From: Winogradskyella sp.
GTDB taxonomy: Bacteria; Bacteroidota; Bacteroidia; Flavobacteriales; Flavobacteriaceae
Assembly: GCA_004211785.1 (NCBI GenBank)
Contig: SHBX01000021.1
Coordinates: 1 to 48,763 of the forward strand
Direction of reading: 5' to 3'
Length of the DNA stretch: 48,763 nucleotides
The notes under the pieces are model-generated. The model did no database searches, was not told the DNA's origin, and was given only the letters and a program-made list of their open reading frames with translations. The position numbers and the translations under genes were made by a program. Positions 1 through 9,097 of this stretch are shown here, piece by piece (position 1 is the first letter of the stretch; each line of letters starts with the position of its first letter).

Positions 1-341
1 CATTTAAGTTAATAGCAAAAATGCATACAAGTAATTGCAAAGAGCGTTTTAATAGTGTTTTCATCTACTTGAAGTTTTTATGATTACATATAAATAAGGA
101 AGATGACTCAACCTCATAATAGATCTGTAAAACTAAATGAGAATACCTAGATTACATTGTGGATTATCCTTACATTTTTAATGGGAAATCCACAATTGTA
201 TTAATAACTAAATCGTTAACTTTTCCGTTTTTCAATAATTGAAGAGTCTTTTTTAACATGCAAATAGATATGATTTATCAGAAGTAAAATTCTAACTACA
301 AAACAATTGCTTATTACAATTGGTCTTCTTACTTTAGTTCT
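1..341. other. Non-coding left edge, leader of spoT
   Basis: No convincing open reading frame was found on either strand. The stretch is AT-rich. It contains one good inverted repeat (156-196, listed separately). The seven-base sequence ACAATTG also occurs twice, 13 bp apart (303-309 and 316-322), just before the spoT start. No clean TAnnTTTG box could be placed. It may include the 3' flank of a gene lying left of the window. Confidence 0.6.
156..196. repeat. Inverted repeat / hairpin in spoT leader
   Basis: ATTGTGGATT at 156-165 is exactly complementary to AATCCACAAT at 187-196. After a one-base bulge, TCC at 167-169 can also pair with GGA at 184-186, giving about 13 pairs. There is no U-tract after the stem, so it does not look like a standard terminator of an upstream gene. 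It could be a protein site or an mRNA structure in the spoT leader. Confidence 0.5.
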
Positions 342-2549
342 ATGACTGAGGAAGCTATTGAACAAGAAAATGCAGCAATTGCAAAAGCTTACAAAGAATT
401 ACTTAAAGTAAGTTACCAGACGCTGAGTCGTGAGGATAAAAAATTAATCCGTCACGCTTTTGACGTTGCTGTTGATGCACATAAAGACCAGAGAAGAAAG
501 TCAGGAGAAGCCTACATTTTCCACCCAATAGCTGTCGCCAAAATTGTAGCCCAAGAAATTGGGCTAGATGCTACAAGTATCGCTGCTGCTTTACTTCATG
601 ATGTTGTAGAAGACAATCCTAATTATACTATTGCAGATATGGAGCGTCTTTTTGGTGAAACCGTTGCGCGCATCGTTGATGGGTTAACTAAAATTTCGTC
701 TTTAAAAAAAGACATGGACGTGTCTTTACAAGCTGAGAATTTTAGAAAAATGTTACTCACGCTCAATGAAGATGTCCGAGTCATTATCATAAAAATTGCA
801 GACCGTTTGCATAATATGCTAACCATGGATTCCATGCGCCCTGACAAACAGGTTAAAATTGCCTCCGAGACACTTTACATTTACGCACCTCTCGCCCATC
901 GAATTGGATTATACAACATAAAGACTGAACTTGAAGACCTTGGCTTAAAATACACACAACCAGAAATTTATAACGATATCTTAAGTAAAATTGAAGATAG
1001 CAAAGAAGAACAAGCGACCTACATCAAAGATTTTTCAAAAGTTATTAAAGATTCTTTAAACAAAGAAGGCCTTAAATACGAAATTAAAGGACGTCCAAAA
1101 TCAATTTTTAGCATACGCCGAAAAATGGTAAAACAAGGTGTGTCTTTTGATGAAGTCTATGATAAATTTGCGGTCAGAATTATATATAAATCGGATATCC
1201 CAAACGAAAAATTTCTGGCTTGGAAAATCTACTCTATAGTCACAGACCATTTTACACCCAATCCTATTAGATTGCGCGATTGGATTTCATCACCAAAATC
1301 AACCGGTTATGAAGCTTTGCACATTACTGTAGTTGGCCCTAAAAGTCGCTGGGTAGAAGTACAAATTCGTAGCGAGCGTATGAATGAAATAGCTGAAAAA
1401 GGCTATGCTGCTCACTATAAATACAAAAATCAAGATGAGAAAGAAGATAGTCTTGATCTATGGATAAATCGTCTTCAGGAAACCTTACAAAACAATGAAG
1501 CAGATGCTGTAGATTTTGTAGAACAGTTTAAACTTAATTTATACTCCAAAGAAATATTTGTCTTTTCACCAAAAGGCGATTTAAAATCGTTACCAAAAGG
1601 TGCTACACCTTTAGATTTTGCATTCAGTATACATACCGAAGTTGGTATGAAAACACGTGGCGCCAAAGTCAACGGAAAGCTAGTACCATTAAGCTACGAG
1701 CTTAAAAGTGGTGACCGCGTAGAGATTCTAACTTCAGAAAATTCAAAACCAAACAGCAACTGGTTAGACTATTCAACTACAGCAAGAGCAAGAAGTAAAA
1801 TTAAATCTTATCTAAATGCCGACAAGAAAGAAATGGCTGAAGAAGGCAAAGAAATTTTACGCAGAAAATTAAAGCAACTAAAGATTACACTTAATGAAAA
1901 ATCGGTTAACGAGCTTGTAAATCATTTTAAGCTTAATACCTCGTTGGATTTATTTTATCGTGTTGGGCTCGGAACAATAGACAATACTATGCTTAAAGGT
2001 TATGCTGCATCTCGCAGCAATGCTTTTGTGAGCTATATAAAAAATAGAATAAGAAAATCTGAAACTCCAAAAGATATCGACAAAGATGAAATTACATCCA
2101 AGTTCGATATGCTTGTTTTTGGTAAAGAGGAAGAAAAACTAGACTATACCTTAGCAAAGTGCTGCACTCCAATTCCGGGAGACAAAGTTTTTGGTTTTTT
2201 AACGATCAATGATGGCATTAAAGTTCATAAAAAAAATTGCCCAAATGCGCTGAGTCTCCAGTCTAATTATGCATATAGAATTATGCAAGCCAAGTGGATA
2301 GATTCTACGCAGCAAGAATACACCTCTCAAATTGTACTTTCTGGCTTAGACGATTTAGGTTTGGTAAATGACATTACAAAAGTCATTTCGGCAAACATGC
2401 ACGTTAATATGAAAAGCTTGAATTTTTCTAGTGATGACGGTATTTTCTCAGGTAAGATCACAGTTGTTGTAAAAAACAAAACCATGCTCAAAAAGTTGAT
2501 TGAGAATCTGAAAAAAATCAATGGTATTGACAAAGTAACCAGAGTATAA
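342..2549 (+). CDS. spoT: Bifunctional (p)ppGpp synthetase/hydrolase, RelA/SpoT family
   Basis: Makes and degrades the stringent-response alarmone (p)ppGpp in the cytoplasm. At 735 residues it has the full long-RSH length. In order: an HD hydrolase domain with HP at 61-62, HD at 86-87 and ED at 90-91; a synthetase domain with GRPKS near 250, YDKFAVR near 273, STGYEALH near 320 and QIRSERM near 341; a TGS domain from about 402; a region with the conserved double cysteine (AKCCTPIPGD) near 605; and a C-terminal ACT domain from about 660. The intact HD motif supports hydrolase activity. The synthetase motifs are also present, so a bifunctional Rel/SpoT is likelier than a synthetase-only RelA. 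The start is an ATG preceded by non-coding DNA. A Fur-family gene follows after about 110 bp. Confidence 0.95.
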   Translation: MTEEAIEQENAAIAKAYKELLKVSYQTLSREDKKLIRHAFDVAVDAHKDQRRKSGEAYIFHPIAVAKIVAQEIGLDATSIAAALLHDVVEDNPNYTIADMERLFGETVARIVDGLTKISSLKKDMDVSLQAENFRKMLLTLNEDVRVIIIKIADRLHNMLTMDSMRPDKQVKIASETLYIYAPLAHRIGLYNIKTELEDLGLKYTQPEIYNDILSKIEDSKEEQATYIKDFSKVIKDSLNKEGLKYEIKGRPKSIFSIRRKMVKQGVSFDEVYDKFAVRIIYKSDIPNEKFLAWKIYSIVTDHFTPNPIRLRDWISSPKSTGYEALHITVVGPKSRWVEVQIRSERMNEIAEKGYAAHYKYKNQDEKEDSLDLWINRLQETLQNNEADAVDFVEQFKLNLYSKEIFVFSPKGDLKSLPKGATPLDFAFSIHTEVGMKTRGAKVNGKLVPLSYELKSGDRVEILTSENSKPNSNWLDYSTTARARSKIKSYLNADKKEMAEEGKEILRRKLKQLKITLNEKSVNELVNHFKLNTSLDLFYRVGLGTIDNTMLKGYAASRSNAFVSYIKNRIRKSETPKDIDKDEITSKFDMLVFGKEEEKLDYTLAKCCTPIPGDKVFGFLTINDGIKVHKKNCPNALSLQSNYAYRIMQAKWIDSTQQEYTSQIVLSGLDDLGLVNDITKVISANMHVNMKSLNFSSDDGIFSGKITVVVKNKTMLKKLIENLKKINGIDKVTRV

Positions 2550-2660
2550 TTATCAACTTTCAACAACTTTAACACCTTTGAAAACTTGTTGATTTCTTTT
2601 ACTTTTTAGTTAAACTTTATCATTCAAATAGTACAATTTTGTTTAAATTTACACCTTATT

Positions 2661-3116
2661 ATGAATGCAAAAACAGAAGAGACTAATCAGGAAATAGTAA
2701 AACGAGTTTTTACAAATTTTCTAGAAGAAAATGGCCATAGAAAAACGCCAGAGCGTTACGCCATTCTTCAAGAAATATACGATAGTGAAGAGCATTTTGA
2801 TATTGAATCTTTGTATATCAAAATGAAAAACAAAAACTATCGTGTAAGTCGTGCTACACTTTACAACACTATAGAATTGTTGTTAGAATGTGCACTAGTT
2901 CGCAAACATCAGTTTGGACAGAATCAAGCACATTATGAAAAGTCATACTTTGACAAGCAGCATGACCATGTAATTTTAACAGATACTGGTGAAGTCATAG
3001 AATTCTGCGACCCACGCATTCAATCCATAAAAAAAACCATAGAAGAAGTATTTGATATTGAAATCAACAACCACTCTCTTTATTTTTATGGCAACAGAAA
3101 AAACAACACTAACTAA
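2661..3116 (+). CDS. Fur-family transcriptional regulator lacking the CxxC zinc site
   Basis: A 151-residue metalloregulator-type DNA-binding protein. The N-terminal winged helix is clear, with the recognition-helix segment [13 protein letters not shown] at about 62-74. The dimerisation half keeps the metal-ligand motif HDH at 101-103 and the following GEVIEF. Canonical Fur/PerR/Zur proteins have CxxC between these (HDHLICxxCG), holding a structural zinc. Here those positions are Leu106 and Thr109, so that site is absent. Family membership is firm, but whether it senses iron, zinc, peroxide or something else cannot be told. The gene lies between spoT and purA on the same strand. A possible -7-like box (TAAATTTA, 2644-2651) precedes the ATG. 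Confidence 0.85.
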   Translation: MNAKTEETNQEIVKRVFTNFLEENGHRKTPERYAILQEIYDSEEHFDIESLYIKMKNKNYRVSRATLYNTIELLLECALVRKHQFGQNQAHYEKSYFDKQHDHVILTDTGEVIEFCDPRIQSIKKTIEEVFDIEINNHSLYFYGNRKNNTN

Positions 3117-3131
3117 CCTGCTCGACTTGTC

Positions 3132-3148
3132 TTGGCAAGGCGGGCCAA
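3132..3148. repeat. Short GC-rich inverted repeat between fur-like gene and purA
   Basis: TTGGC at 3132-3136 pairs with GCCAA at 3144-3148 within a GC-rich patch that stands out from the AT-rich spacer. It sits in the 45-bp gap between a stop codon and the purA ATG. It may be a remnant of a dispersed REP-like sequence or a small translational-control hairpin. Confidence 0.3.
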
Positions 3149-3161
3149 CTAAAATTATATA

Positions 3162-4436
3162 ATGGCAGTAGATTTACTACTAGGTTTACAATGGGGTGAC
3201 GAAGGCAAAGGGAAAATTGTCGATGTATTAACCTCTAAATACGATATTATTGCACGTTTTCAAGGTGGACCAAATGCAGGTCACACCCTTGTTTTTAATG
3301 GCAGAAAGCACGTACTACATACAATTCCTTCAGGGATTTTTCATGACAACACTATCAATTTGGTTGGTAATGGTGTGGTCATCGATCCAGTTATTTTCAA
3401 AAAAGAATTGGACAAGTTAGACGAGCAAGATGTAAATTATAAGAAGTCATTATTAATTTCTCGTAAAGCACATATCATTTTGCCAACACATCGCTTATTA
3501 GATGCTGCTAGTGAAACTGCCAAAGGAAAAGCAAAAATTGGTTCAACCTTAAAAGGAATTGGACCTACTTACATGGATAAAACTGGAAGAAATGGTATCC
3601 GTGTTGGTGATATAGAATTAGCCGATTGGAAAAACAAATACAGAGCATTAGCCGATAAGCATCAAGCCATGATTGACTTCTACAATGTAGATATTCAATA
3701 TGATTTAGAAGAACTTGAAGCAGAATTTTTTAGTGCTATTGAAACATTAAAGTCTTTAAAATTTATTGACTCTGAAGAATATGTACATCAAGCACAAGCT
3801 TCAGAAAAGTCTATTCTTGCAGAAGGCGCACAAGGTTCTTTATTAGATATCGATTTTGGAACATACCCATTTGTAACATCATCTAACACAACTGCTGCTG
3901 GTGCTTGTACGGGTTTGGGTGTAGCTCCTAACCAAATTGGTAAGGTTTACGGTATTTTTAAAGCGTACACAACGCGTGTTGGTTCTGGCCCATTTCCGAC
4001 GGAGTTATTTGACAAAGATGGCGAAACTATGGGACGTGTTGGTCACGAGTTTGGCGCAACTACTGGTCGTCCAAGACGCTGTGGTTGGTTAGATTTAGTA
4101 GCCTTACGCTATGCTTGTCAAGTTAATGGTGTTACAGAGTTAATCATGATGAAAGGCGATGTGCTTTCAGGTTTTAAAACCTTAAAAGTATGCACAGCAT
4201 ACAAATATAAGGGTGAAGAAATCACACATTTACCCTATAATATCGAAAATCAAAATATAACTCCAATTTACACTGAGATGAAAGGCTGGGATGCTGATTT
4301 AACTGGGATGACAGAAGCCTCACAATTGCCAGACGCTTTAAATGGATATGTTGCCTTTTTAGAAAAAGAATTAAACATACCTATTACAGTAGTTTCTGTT
4401 GGACCAGATAGAAAACAGACGATACATAGAAAGTAA
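3162..4436 (+). CDS. purA: Adenylosuccinate synthase
   Basis: Catalyses GTP-dependent condensation of IMP with aspartate to adenylosuccinate, the first committed step to AMP. The 424-residue length is standard. Diagnostic motifs are the P-loop-like GDEGKGK at 12-18 and GGPNAGHT at 35-42. Further on are the KGIGPTYMDKTGRNGIR stretch, the EGAQG motif before the FGTYPFVTSSNT segment, and the C-terminal GATTGRPRRCGWLD. The start is an ATG that opens directly onto the conserved N-terminus. It lies 45 bp after the Fur-like gene on the same strand and may be co-transcribed with it. The identification is unambiguous. Confidence 0.97.
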   Translation: MAVDLLLGLQWGDEGKGKIVDVLTSKYDIIARFQGGPNAGHTLVFNGRKHVLHTIPSGIFHDNTINLVGNGVVIDPVIFKKELDKLDEQDVNYKKSLLISRKAHIILPTHRLLDAASETAKGKAKIGSTLKGIGPTYMDKTGRNGIRVGDIELADWKNKYRALADKHQAMIDFYNVDIQYDLEELEAEFFSAIETLKSLKFIDSEEYVHQAQASEKSILAEGAQGSLLDIDFGTYPFVTSSNTTAAGACTGLGVAPNQIGKVYGIFKAYTTRVGSGPFPTELFDKDGETMGRVGHEFGATTGRPRRCGWLDLVALRYACQVNGVTELIMMKGDVLSGFKTLKVCTAYKYKGEEITHLPYNIENQNITPIYTEMKGWDADLTGMTEASQLPDALNGYVAFLEKELNIPITVVSVGPDRKQTIHRK

Positions 4437-4528
4437 GGCACAGACTTTGCTTTATTGCTGTTAAAAAAACTGTTAACTGATACTAAAGCAAAAGTAAAAC
4501 GGTTACTAGTCAAATAAATACTAAAGTT

Positions 4529-6313
4529 TTGAAACTACTTCAATTAACGTTTCTTATTCTATGTTGTGCGTTTACAACATTAGGCTTTTCTCAAAAAAAG
4601 GAAAGCATAAAAATTATATTTGCAGGTAAAGGTTTTACTGAGAAAGGTCGAGAAGATGGCTCATTCACTTTTTTAAGAGACAATCAGCAGCAAGTTCATT
4701 TTGTTCATAATGGTGTTAATGTTTATTGCGATAAAGCCGTGCTTTATAAAAAGGATGATTTTATAGAAGCCTTTAGCAATGTACGTATGATCCAGGGAGA
4801 CACCATTACCATGACCGCCAAATATATTGAATACAGTGGTAAAACAGAACTGGCTTTTGCTCGTGGTGATGTTATCCTTAAAGACCCAAAATCAACATTA
4901 ACAACAGATAAACTTCATTTTGATCGCGCAAAACAACAGGCATACTATGATGTTTCCGGAAAGGTTGTTAGAGATTCTTCGGGTACAATTACTAGTAGAA
5001 TTGGTCGCTATTACATGCAGAATAAAAAGTACCAGTTTGTAGATAGTGTGGTATTGGTTAATCCGGAATATACATTAAAAACTAAACGTCTCGATTTTTT
5101 TAATGACTCAGGCCATGCCTATATTTTTGGGCCTTCAACTATAACTGGAGAAGGCAATGATATCTATTGTGAACGTGGTTTTTACGATACACAAGAAGAT
5201 TTTGGGCACTTTCAGCGTAATGCCAAAATCAATTATGATGACAGAGAAGTTATTGGTGATAGTATTTATTTTGACAGGAACCTAAACTTTGCATCGGCCA
5301 CAAACAATATTAAAATTACAGACACTATAAATAGCAGCATTGTAAAAGGACATTATGCGGAAGTCTGGAAAGCTAAAGATTCTGTTTTTATTACAAAACG
5401 TGCTCTCGCCATTACCATACAAGAAAAAGATTCTATCTACATACACAGCGATACGTTAATGCTTACTGGACCAGAAGAACACCGTATTACTAGGGCATTT
5501 TATAATGCCAAAATTTACAAAAGTGATTTAGCAGGAAAAGCAGATTCTATTCATGCAGACCATAAAACGGGTCTAACTGAGATGATTAACTTAGCGCGAT
5601 ACAACTCCAAAGACCCATTTGCTACAAAACGAAAACCCCTACTTTGGAATATAGGTAACCAAATGTCTGGTGATACTATTCATTTAATTTCTAATGTAAA
5701 GACTGAACAGTTAGATTCTCTTAAAGTCTTTAATAATGCATTCTTGGTAAGTAAAGACACTGTAAGTGATGACGGCTATAACCAAACTAAAGGAAAAGAA
5801 CTTATTGGACTTTTCAAGGATAATGAATTGTATAATGTAGATATCATTAAAAATGCTGAAGTTATCTATTATTCTCGGAATGGCTTGGGCGAACTTATAG
5901 GTATTAATAAATCAAAATCAGGTAGTATCAACATCAAAATTTCAGATAATGATATTGAAGAAATTAACTTAATTAATAAGGTCGATGGTGATTTAAGTCC
6001 AGAATCTCTATTCCCAAAAAATGCGAATAGGCTTCGTGGATTTGATTGGCGTGGAGACGAAAGACCTAATAGTGTGGAAGACTTATTTAAGGATGACCCG
6101 CCATTAAATCTTCCTATTATAAAAGGTCTAGATGATTATGTCCCACCAGAAGATTTTTTTGATGAAGATGTAAGACAACGTGTTGAAGCTGCCAAACCCA
6201 AAGACCCTAAGAAAGAGAATAAGGCCGCAAGAAATCTCCCTGACCCTTCGACAAGCTCAGGGCAAGAGAAAAAAGAAGAAAAGCCTAAGAAAGAGAAGCC
6301 TTTAGGTAACTAA
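4529..6313 (+). CDS. OstA/LptA-like envelope protein
   Basis: A 594-residue exported protein with a signal peptide of about 21 residues ending GFS-Q. The start is TTG, since no in-frame ATG precedes the signal peptide. The body is a long series of beta-jellyroll-type repeats as in OstA/LptA proteins, which form the periplasmic bridge carrying LPS to the outer membrane (alternating segments such as DTITMTAKYIEY and STLTTDKLHFD). It is much longer than E. coli LptA (about 185 residues), as is usual for the Bacteroidota OstA-like family. The last 60 residues are charged (Lys/Glu/Pro), contain a repeat-derived DPSTSSGQ segment, and are unlikely to be folded. The stop is one base before the aminotransferase ATG, so the two are probably co-transcribed. 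Confidence 0.8.
   Translation: MKLLQLTFLILCCAFTTLGFSQKKESIKIIFAGKGFTEKGREDGSFTFLRDNQQQVHFVHNGVNVYCDKAVLYKKDDFIEAFSNVRMIQGDTITMTAKYIEYSGKTELAFARGDVILKDPKSTLTTDKLHFDRAKQQAYYDVSGKVVRDSSGTITSRIGRYYMQNKKYQFVDSVVLVNPEYTLKTKRLDFFNDSGHAYIFGPSTITGEGNDIYCERGFYDTQEDFGHFQRNAKINYDDREVIGDSIYFDRNLNFASATNNIKITDTINSSIVKGHYAEVWKAKDSVFITKRALAITIQEKDSIYIHSDTLMLTGPEEHRITRAFYNAKIYKSDLAGKADSIHADHKTGLTEMINLARYNSKDPFATKRKPLLWNIGNQMSGDTIHLISNVKTEQLDSLKVFNNAFLVSKDTVSDDGYNQTKGKELIGLFKDNELYNVDIIKNAEVIYYSRNGLGELIGINKSKSGSINIKISDNDIEEINLINKVDGDLSPESLFPKNANRLRGFDWRGDERPNSVEDLFKDDPPLNLPIIKGLDDYVPPEDFFDEDVRQRVEAAKPKDPKKENKAARNLPDPSTSSGQEKKEEKPKKEKPLGN
6244..6262. repeat. Dispersed palindromic repeat inserted in coding sequence
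   Basis: CCCTTCGACAAGCTCAGGG reads in frame as part of the DPSTSSGQ segment near the end of the OstA-like protein. The ends CCCT/AGGG are inverted. The core CTTCGACaaGCTCAG closely resembles the reverse complement of the intergenic sequence at 32484-32509 (CTTCGACtgcGCTCAG). My recollection is that this motif is widespread in Bacteroidota intergenic DNA; I could not check this. Confidence 0.6.
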
Positions 6314-6314
6314 T

Positions 6315-7490
6315 ATGCAAGACGATTTCTATAAATATCAAGCGCAGACAACGCCACATCCATTGGCAATAGAAGTCAGTCATGCAGAAGGTAGTTATGT
6401 ATACGATACTTCTGGAAAAGCTCATCTAGATTTTGTTGCTGGTGTTTCTGCGACACCACTTGGACATAGACATTCTAAAGTAGTTTCTGCTATAAAAAGT
6501 CAGTTAGACAAGTATTTGCATGTTATGGTTTATGGCGAATATATTCAAGAACCAGCTGTAGCATTAACCAAACTGTTAGCAAAACACCTTCCTGAATCTT
6601 TAAACACCACTTATCTTGTAAATTCTGGAACAGAAGCTATAGAAGGTAGCATTAAATTAGCTCGGAGACATACTGGAAGAAGTGAAATCATAGCCGCTAA
6701 AAATGCATATCATGGCAATACAATTGGAGCTTTAAGTTTAATGGATTACCAAGAACGTAAGCGCCCTTTCCTACCATTGCTTCCAGATATAAAGCATATG
6801 ACTTATAATTGTGGTGATTGTCTAGATCAGATTACAGATAAAACAGCTGCCGTTATTTTAGAAACCATTCAAGGTGGTGCTGGTTTTATCGAACCTACTG
6901 ATAATTATTTACAAAAAATACAGCAACAATGTAATGACGTTGGTGCTTTACTAATCTTAGATGAAATTCAACCTGGTTTTGGTCGTACAGGAAAACTGTT
7001 TGGTTTTGAACATTATAATTGCACTCCAGATATTTTAGTCACTGGAAAAGGTCTTGGTGGCGGTATGCCAATTGGTGCCTTTACAGCATCACAAGAAATG
7101 ATGGCTGACTTAAAAGATAACCCAAAACTTGGGCATATTACCACATTTGGCGGTCATCCCGTTATCGCTGCTGCTGCATTGGCTACATTAACAGAAATTA
7201 TTGAGACTAACTTAATGTCTCAAGTTCTAGAAAAAGAAAAAATATTCAGAAAAGAACTTCAGCATTCAAAAATTAAAGCCATTAGAGGTCGAGGCTTAAT
7301 GTTGGCTTTGATTACAGATTCTGCAGAAATCACTAACCAAGTTATTTTGCAAGCAAAAGACCAAGGTTTAATCCTCTTTTGGTTGCTCTTTGAACCAAAA
7401 GCTATTAGAATTACACCGCCATTAACCATTTCAAACGAAGAAATCGTTAAAGGGTGTCAGATTATAAAAGGCATTCTAGATACTATTTAA
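6315..7490 (+). CDS. Class III PLP-dependent aminotransferase
   Basis: A 391-residue fold-type I, class III aminotransferase (acetylornithine / 4-aminobutyrate / 'aspartate aminotransferase family' group). Visible signatures are the SGTEAIEGSIKLARR cofactor-phosphate region, AYHGNTIGALS, ILDEIQPGFGRTGK with the PLP-ring aspartate, and the Schiff-base lysine in VTGKGLGGGMPIGAF. The substrate cannot be assigned from sequence. No arginine or lysine biosynthesis genes are adjacent, so argD is not claimed. The ATG is one base after the stop of the OstA-like gene, suggesting one transcript, although no functional link is obvious. Confidence 0.85.
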   Translation: MQDDFYKYQAQTTPHPLAIEVSHAEGSYVYDTSGKAHLDFVAGVSATPLGHRHSKVVSAIKSQLDKYLHVMVYGEYIQEPAVALTKLLAKHLPESLNTTYLVNSGTEAIEGSIKLARRHTGRSEIIAAKNAYHGNTIGALSLMDYQERKRPFLPLLPDIKHMTYNCGDCLDQITDKTAAVILETIQGGAGFIEPTDNYLQKIQQQCNDVGALLILDEIQPGFGRTGKLFGFEHYNCTPDILVTGKGLGGGMPIGAFTASQEMMADLKDNPKLGHITTFGGHPVIAAAALATLTEIIETNLMSQVLEKEKIFRKELQHSKIKAIRGRGLMLALITDSAEITNQVILQAKDQGLILFWLLFEPKAIRITPPLTISNEEIVKGCQIIKGILDTI

Positions 7491-7648
7491 TCTTCAATCT
7501 TTTGAAAGAATGCATGCTGTGGTACGACTATTGTTGCATTTTCATTAAAAATTAAGCTGTTAACTATTTTGTTAAAAACATTAAGACAGTAAAACTAAAA
7601 CTTCAATCTATAACACTAAATTTATTTTATTGAACAATATATCTGCCT

Positions 7649-9061
7649 ATGGAGTATAGTCAAAATGGAGATTTTAATAATATGTCTCTCACAAAGTTTG
7701 AGTCCATGCTAAAAACAAATGACGTTTTGTTTTTTGATTCAAACGAATTCGAAAATATTATTCACCATTATCTCGAGAATGGAAAAATCTCACTAGCAAA
7801 AAAAGCTATAAAACTTGGCTTACAACAGCACCCAACATCCATAAATCTTCGCCTCTTCAAAATTGAAATACTAGTTATTGAAAATAAGTTTGAAGAAGCT
7901 AATGATATCTTAGAAGAACTTCATTATTTAGAACCTAATAATGAAGAAATATATATCCAGAAAGCTAACGTGCTTTCTAAACAAGACTTACATGAGGAAG
8001 CCATAAACGCTTTGTTAATTGCTTTGGATTTATCAAGCACGATGGAAGGTGAAAGTGATTTATATGGTCTTGTTGGTATGGAATATTTGTTTTTAAATCA
8101 ATTTGAAAACGCTCTGATATATTTTCAAAAATGCTTAGAAATAGACAAAACAGATTATTCAGCTTTACATAATGTAATTTATTGCTTTGACTTTTTAGAT
8201 AAAAATGAAGAAGCCATAGATTTCCTAAATGCATATCTAGACACAAATCCATATTGCGAAATCGCTTGGCATCAATTAGGACGACAGTATTTCGCTATCA
8301 AAGATTATAAGCGAGCGAATACAGCTTTTGATTTTGCTATAATCTCTGATGATACATTTGTAGGCGCCTATCTTGAAAAAGGAAAGGTTTTAGAAAAGCA
8401 AAAAAAGTATAATGAAGCTATTGAAAACTACAAAATAACTTTAGCATTAGAAGATCCCACTTCATTTGCGCTTCTAAGAATTGGCCATTGTTATGAAAAA
8501 CTAGATCAAGACGATTTAGCTGTACAGTTTTTTAATCGTACCGTTGAAGAAGATCCGCTTTTAGACAAAGGTTGGATTGCAATTACAAAATTTTATACAA
8601 AGCACCAAAATTATCAGAAGGCCTTACACTATATCAGAAAGGCTGTTAACATTGATAGTGACAACGTATTGTACTGGAAACTTTACGCAAATATTAATCT
8701 GCGTTTAAACTTTTTTGAAGAAGCAGAACAAGGCTTTAAACGTACTTTAGAGCTTGGAAACTACGAGATAGATACATGGATAAACCGTACAGATATATTA
8801 ATTAAACTAGGCGAATATGAAGCTGCTATTTTTAATCTTCTACAAGCTATTGAGTTTTATCCAGAATCTGCCGAGATAGAATATCGCTTAGGAGGTCTTT
8901 ATTTTAAGACGCTAGAGCAAGGCAAAGGACGTTATCATCTTAAAAATGCATTACGATTAAATAGTGAATATGATTTTATAATTGAAGAGTTATTTCCTAA
9001 TCTTTTAAATAAGCCAGTTGTTAAAGAGATTATTTCGTCTTCAAAAAAATCTTCAGACTAA
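7649..9061 (+). CDS. Tetratricopeptide-repeat protein
   Basis: A 470-residue protein made almost entirely of TPR helices. Roughly 34-residue units run from about residue 45 to 445, with the typical A-x-x-x-(Y/F)-x-x-A-(I/L) spacing (for example EEAINALLIALDLSS, ENALIYFQKCLEIDK, QKALHYIRKAVNIDSD). No signal peptide or transmembrane segment is seen, so it is probably cytoplasmic. TPR proteins are protein-interaction scaffolds, and the partner is unknown. A 158-bp spacer separates it from the aminotransferase. Two tandem DUF368 genes follow on the same strand after 36 bp and may share its transcript. Confidence 0.85.
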   Translation: MEYSQNGDFNNMSLTKFESMLKTNDVLFFDSNEFENIIHHYLENGKISLAKKAIKLGLQQHPTSINLRLFKIEILVIENKFEEANDILEELHYLEPNNEEIYIQKANVLSKQDLHEEAINALLIALDLSSTMEGESDLYGLVGMEYLFLNQFENALIYFQKCLEIDKTDYSALHNVIYCFDFLDKNEEAIDFLNAYLDTNPYCEIAWHQLGRQYFAIKDYKRANTAFDFAIISDDTFVGAYLEKGKVLEKQKKYNEAIENYKITLALEDPTSFALLRIGHCYEKLDQDDLAVQFFNRTVEEDPLLDKGWIAITKFYTKHQNYQKALHYIRKAVNIDSDNVLYWKLYANINLRLNFFEEAEQGFKRTLELGNYEIDTWINRTDILIKLGEYEAAIFNLLQAIEFYPESAEIEYRLGGLYFKTLEQGKGRYHLKNALRLNSEYDFIIEELFPNLLNKPVVKEIISSSKKSSD

Positions 9062-9097
9062 AAATCCATACCTTAGCGTTTCATTTTAAATCTAATT

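Noticed and set aside
303..322. ACAATTG direct repeats as an operator before spoT
   Set aside because: Seven-base AT-rich repeats are common by chance here, and the spacing (13 bp) does not match a known site.
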